A DNA stretch of 64,000 bases from an uncultured Flavobacteriales bacterium (GTDB lineage Bacteria; Bacteroidota; Bacteroidia; Flavobacteriales_D; Sanyastnellaceae), in assembly GCA_943787435.1 (NCBI GenBank), contig CALSMK010000005.1, positions 1 to 64,000 of the forward strand. Direction: 5' to 3'. This document shows positions 60,233-64,000 of the stretch, piece after piece (the first letter of the stretch is position 1; the number at the start of each line of letters is the position of its first letter). A program made the position numbers and the translations under genes. The notes beneath the pieces are model-generated. The model had not been told where the DNA came from. It worked only from the letters and a program-made list of their open reading frames with translations, and searched no databases.

Positions 60233-61003
60233 TCACAAGAATCCATCTACTGCCGCGCCGAACTCAGCGGGCTGCTCCGCATGCAGCCAATGCCCGGCAT
60301 CGATGGACACGGCCCTCAAGTCTGAAAAATGGCGCTGCAGGGCTTCCAGCCCTCGCCCCACCACATAATCAGATTGGGACCCATAAATGGCCAAGGTGGG
60401 CAGGTTCACTTGGCCCAAAGGCAGAAACGCGGTCATGTCCGCCAGGTGGCGCTTGAGGACGGGCAAGTTGTAACGCCAGGCGAACTGCTTGTCTTCATTC
60501 CGGAAGAGCCCCTTGAGCAAAAACTGCCGGACGCCAGCATCCGAAATTTGGAGGGCCAATTCAGCGTCAATGGATGACCGGCGGTCATGCTTGGCCAGGT
60601 CTAAGTCGGACAGGGCGTTGAACAAAGGGGTGTGATGCGGGGGGTACGCAACAGGGGCCATGTCTGCGATGATGAGTTTTCCGCAGCGCGAAGGGTGTCG
60701 GTCTGCAAAATGCATCACGGTTTTGCCACCCATGCTGTGGCCAAGCAGGTCGACTTTGGTCAACCTTAGTTCATCCAACGTGTCCAACACATCCATCACC
60801 ATGTCGGGATAGCTGTGGCTGGGGTGATGGGGACTGCGACCGTGGTTGCGTTGATCCAACAGCAGAACTGGCCGATCAGCGGACCATTTCATGGCCAAGG
60901 TTTGCCAATTGTCAGAAGACCCCAGTAGCCCATGTAAAATCACCAAAGGGCGCGCTGTGGGATTCGGGCGTTGGGCCGGCAGAAGACGGTGGGATAGGAC
61001 CAT
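60233..61003 (-). CDS. Alpha/beta hydrolase (YbfF-like)
   Basis: LVILHGLLGSSDNW, LDQRNHGRSPHHPSHSYPDM, DLLGHSMGGKTVMHFA. Confidence 0.87.
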   Translation of the reverse strand: MVLSHRLLPAQRPNPTARPLVILHGLLGSSDNWQTLAMKWSADRPVLLLDQRNHGRSPHHPSHSYPDMVMDVLDTLDELRLTKVDLLGHSMGGKTVMHFADRHPSRCGKLIIADMAPVAYPPHHTPLFNALSDLDLAKHDRRSSIDAELALQISDAGVRQFLLKGLFRNEDKQFAWRYNLPVLKRHLADMTAFLPLGQVNLPTLAIYGSQSDYVVGRGLEALQRHFSDLRAVSIDAGHWLHAEQPAEFGAAVDGFL

Positions 61004-61738
61004 TCAGCTTTGCGGGCGCAGGGCCTCTTTGTATTGACCTACTGCATTTTGCAGTCCCAAATAGAGGGCATCGGAAATGAGGGCATGTCCAATGGAGACC
61101 TCTTGAAGGGGGTGAACAAGGCGCACGAAATCCGCCAGGTTGTCCAAATTGAGGTCGTGACCGGCATTCACGCCCAATCCAACTTCGCTGGCCAGCCTTG
61201 CGGCCGTGGCATAGGGTTCGGCTGCCATTGAATGCCCTTCGCGGTGGGCCACAGCATAAGCTTCAGTGTACAGCTCGACGCGGTCGGCGCCCAGATCAGC
61301 CGCAGCACGAATTCGCGCTTCATCGGTTTCCATGAACAAGCTGGTCCGAATGCCTGCGGCCTGAAAACGCCCCAAAACACTCCTCAGCAATGTGGATTCG
61401 GCGAGGGTATCCCAGCCGGCATTGGAAGTCAAAACGTCGGGCGGGTCGGGAACAAGGGTGACCTGTTCTGGCTTCACTTCGAGCACCAAATCCACGAAAT
61501 CAGGGGATGGATACCCTTCAATGTTGAATTCCGTGTGCACCACGGGACGCAATTTGCGGACGTCATCATAGGTGATGTGGCGTGCGTCTGGTCTGGGGTG
61601 AACAGTGACGCCATCGGCCCCCCACGCCTGCAAATGCTGGGCTGCGCGCACAGGACACGGCAGATTTCCACCCCTCGCATTTCGCAGGGTTGCAATCTTA
61701 TTGACGTTCACACTCAATCGCGTTGGGAAAGTTTCCAT
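61004..61738 (-). CDS. pdxJ: Pyridoxine 5'-phosphate synthase
   Basis: RLSVNVNKIATLRNARGGNLPCPVRAAQHLQAWGADGVTVHPRPDARHI; FNIEGYPS; VNAGHDLNLDNL. Confidence 0.95.
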   Translation of the reverse strand: METFPTRLSVNVNKIATLRNARGGNLPCPVRAAQHLQAWGADGVTVHPRPDARHITYDDVRKLRPVVHTEFNIEGYPSPDFVDLVLEVKPEQVTLVPDPPDVLTSNAGWDTLAESTLLRSVLGRFQAAGIRTSLFMETDEARIRAAADLGADRVELYTEAYAVAHREGHSMAAEPYATAARLASEVGLGVNAGHDLNLDNLADFVRLVHPLQEVSIGHALISDALYLGLQNAVGQYKEALRPQS

Positions 61739-61771
61739 GGACGGGGGGCGGTTCTGCATTGGAGGGACGGC

Positions 61772-61779
61772 TAATTTCG
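61772..61779 (+). promoter_or_regulatory. Putative -7 element (TAATTTCG) of the CBS-nadK-DUF6089 operon
   Basis: TAnnTTCG, 32 nt before the ATG, in the divergent pdxJ/CBS intergenic region. Confidence 0.4.
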
Positions 61780-61811
61780 CAAAAGACCCATCTTTTTGGG
61801 CGGTCAAGTCC

Positions 61812-62465
61812 ATGCACGCAGGAAGCATCATCAATCAAGAGCTGATTTCGCTCGATCCGGGAGACACCTTGGAGAAGGCCCTCAGGGCCATGGACGAACT
61901 CAAGGTGGAGCATTTGCCCGTGGCGGCAGATGGCCGTTTCCTTGGTTTGGTGGCCGAACAGCACCTGTTGGACAAGGAAGGCGAGGCCGTCTTTTTGACC
62001 AATGTTCAGCTCATGCCTTTGATGGTGGCCCCTGGCCAGCATTTCCTGGAGGTGGTGGATGTGCTTTGCGAGGCCGATGTGAGTGTGGTGCCTGTGGTGG
62101 ACGAGGGCATGCTCGTGGGCAGCATTGACCGCGCCCATCTGTGGCGTGCGTTTCATCACAGCTTAACCCCGTATAGCGAGGGAAGCATTCTCACCTTGGA
62201 AATGCCATGGAAAGACTACAGTCTGGCTCAGGTCTCCCACAGGGTAGAATCTGAAGGGGTGAAAATCTTGCAAGTGCTGGTGTCCGACGGCTCCCAGCCC
62301 GAGAACGCAGAAGTGGCCCTCAGGCTGTCCTCTCGCGACATTGAGGGCCTCATAGACTCCCTTCGTCGCCACGGGTACGAAGTGCGGGCGTTCTACCGCG
62401 CCGAGGAGTATGCAGAAGAAATGAAAGAGCGCATGGCTGCATTCATGCGTTACATGAACATCTGA
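61812..62465 (+). CDS. CBS-domain protein
   Basis: ISLDPGDTLEKALRAMDELKVEHLPVAADGRFLGLVAEQHLLD; second CBS repeat; directly upstream of nadK. Confidence 0.82.
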   Translation: MHAGSIINQELISLDPGDTLEKALRAMDELKVEHLPVAADGRFLGLVAEQHLLDKEGEAVFLTNVQLMPLMVAPGQHFLEVVDVLCEADVSVVPVVDEGMLVGSIDRAHLWRAFHHSLTPYSEGSILTLEMPWKDYSLAQVSHRVESEGVKILQVLVSDGSQPENAEVALRLSSRDIEGLIDSLRRHGYEVRAFYRAEEYAEEMKERMAAFMRYMNI

Positions 62466-62471
62466 TTGAGC

Positions 62472-63407
62472 ATGTCAAAAAGCCCCGCCATTCAATCTGT
62501 TCTCATTCATGGTCAGGCGCTGGAAGCGCAGGCACTGAATGAAGTTCAATTGGTTTTGTCGGCCTTGGTGGCCTCCGGTGTTTCCATATCGGTGACCGAG
62601 TCATTCGCTGCCTTGCTGTTGGAATGCGGCGTGGATGCCCAGCAATACGGCATTCAAAACGCAGCAGTCGATCACCGACCAGACATGGTCCTTTCGTTGG
62701 GCGGAGACGGCACGGTTTTGGAAACCGCAGCGTTGGAAGCGGTGGAGGGCATTCCTGTGTTGGGCATCAACACCGGCAGGCTGGGCTTTTTGGCCCACCT
62801 CCCTCTGCAGGGCGCCTCAGAAGCCATGGCTTCTATCATGACCGGTTCTTACATCGTCGAATCCAGAAATCGCCTCGAGATTGAATTCCTGGGGATGGAT
62901 GTAGACCTCGGACGGTATGCCTTGAATGAGGTCACGGTGCACAGGAGGGATGTGGCGAGCATGATTCGCATTTCGGTTCACCGCGACGGGACATTTGTCA
63001 ACCGATACTGGGCAGATGGCCTCATCGTTTCCACCGCCACAGGGTCCACGGCATACTCTTTGAGCTGTGGTGGCCCCATTGTTCATCCCGACAGCAATGC
63101 GATTGTGCTCAACCCCATTGCCCCCCACAACCTCAATGATCGTCCCTTGGTGATTCCTGCGGAGGGAACGCTCGAGATTCATGCTGAGGGGAGGGACGAC
63201 CATTTGATGTTGACCTTGGATTCGAGGTCCCACAAGGTCAAGGCCCCCGCTCGGTTCAAGGTGCGCCCCGCGAGCCGGCCGTTTTTGTTGGTTCAATTGC
63301 CGGGCGTGGACTTCATTGAAACCGTTCGAAGAAAATTGCACTTTGGAATGGACGGCCGCGAAGGCCCTTCCAGTGCGGCACACGAAAACCCCACTGGTTC
63401 TCGTTAA
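62472..63407 (+). CDS. nadK: NAD kinase
   Basis: DMVLSLGGDGTVLETAAL, LGINTGRLGFLAHL, YWADGLIVSTATGSTAYSLSCGGPIVHP. Confidence 0.94.
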   Translation: MSKSPAIQSVLIHGQALEAQALNEVQLVLSALVASGVSISVTESFAALLLECGVDAQQYGIQNAAVDHRPDMVLSLGGDGTVLETAALEAVEGIPVLGINTGRLGFLAHLPLQGASEAMASIMTGSYIVESRNRLEIEFLGMDVDLGRYALNEVTVHRRDVASMIRISVHRDGTFVNRYWADGLIVSTATGSTAYSLSCGGPIVHPDSNAIVLNPIAPHNLNDRPLVIPAEGTLEIHAEGRDDHLMLTLDSRSHKVKAPARFKVRPASRPFLLVQLPGVDFIETVRRKLHFGMDGREGPSSAAHENPTGSR

Positions 63408-64000
63408 TGCAGGACCTGAAGGCCATGAACTTCTCGATCCGTCTCCTCTCTCTCATCTGCGTCCTGGCATTCCTTGGGCCGGTTTCTGCGCAGCGAAAAT
63501 TTGAGCAGAGCAAAACATTGGGGTTCACGTTGGGCACCGGATACTACCTTGGCGAAATGAACCCCACCGGCCACCTCAAAGGTCGATTTCAGCCGGGTTA
63601 TGGAGGGTTTCTTCGGTTCAATTTGAACCGCCGATTTGGTGTTCGGGCAGCACTCAACAGAACGACTTTGCTGTATTACGATGCCGACTCCAATGACCCT
63701 TGGTTGGTGAACCGGAACTTGCATTTTCGCAACAACATCACCGAGGGCTCTGTGGTGGCAGAATTCAACTACTCCCGGTATCAAATCGGGAACACCAAAG
63801 ACCGGTTTGCGGCCTACCTCTTTGCAGGCCTCTCGCTTTACAGCCACATGCCACAGGCCGAGATTGACGGATTTTGGTACGAGTTGCAGCCGTTGGGCAC
63901 GGAAGGACAAGGCACCAGTGATGGTGGCGAGCGCTATGCCACCACCGGTTTTGCCGTCCCGTTCGGGTTTGGCTTCAAGTTGAACTTGGGCCACTTCTCC
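63407..64000 (+). CDS. Outer-membrane beta-barrel, DUF6089/PorG-like (3' end outside window)
   Basis: Read directly (absent from the ORF track because it runs off the end): MQDLKAMNFSIRLLSLICVLAFLGPVSAQRKFEQSKTLGFTLGTGYYLGEMNPTGHLKGRFQPGYGGFLRFNLNRRFGVRAALN; follows nadK. Confidence 0.75.
   Translation, partial: MQDLKAMNFSIRLLSLICVLAFLGPVSAQRKFEQSKTLGFTLGTGYYLGEMNPTGHLKGRFQPGYGGFLRFNLNRRFGVRAALNRTTLLYYDADSNDPWLVNRNLHFRNNITEGSVVAEFNYSRYQIGNTKDRFAAYLFAGLSLYSHMPQAEIDGFWYELQPLGTEGQGTSDGGERYATTGFAVPFGFGFKLNLGHFS

Noticed and set aside
1-64000. CRISPR arrays, prophage, transposons, tRNA or rRNA genes
   Set aside because: No direct-repeat arrays, integrase/transposase-like ORFs or recognisable structural RNA genes seen; tRNAscan/Infernal would be needed for a definitive negative.

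Overview
The window is a gene-dense chromosomal segment of a fairly GC-rich member of Bacteroidota, probably Flavobacteriales. The assignment rests on gldH, a PorG/DUF6089-like barrel, type IX secretion (T9SS)-like C-termini, an rnc-IPExxxVDY-pyk block, RicT-gldH linkage and a large-type IspG. I see no rRNA, tRNA, phage, transposon or CRISPR array. Most content is housekeeping: mlaEF, acpP-fabF-rnc, pyk, ileS, lspA, ispG, MoxR/VWA, recO, holB, ricT, kbl, metG, asd, hemD, rnpA, purD, purQ, dxs, polA, pdxJ and nadK. Observations worth follow-up: (1) an 18-bp palindrome, TTTCA-N8-TGAAA, sits immediately upstream of both a GbsR/MarR-like regulator and the adjacent ferritin gene, suggesting a local iron-storage regulatory circuit. 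(2) A recurrent TAnnTT(T/C)G or TAnnTTGC element lies only 3-9 nt before many start codons, suggesting variant -7 promoter elements and leaderless or near-leaderless mRNAs. (3) A tightly coupled YfiR-like/TPR/HAMP-SpoIIE/ClC-CBS operon. (4) A secreted Kunitz (BPTI-like) domain protein with Glu at P1. (5) A possible GT2-GT9 fusion. (6) About 23 apparent single- or two-base frameshifts concentrated in two blocks (about 7.4-14 kb and 40-48 kb) that hit essential genes and most likely reflect consensus errors. All assignments come from reading the sequence; no database search was run.
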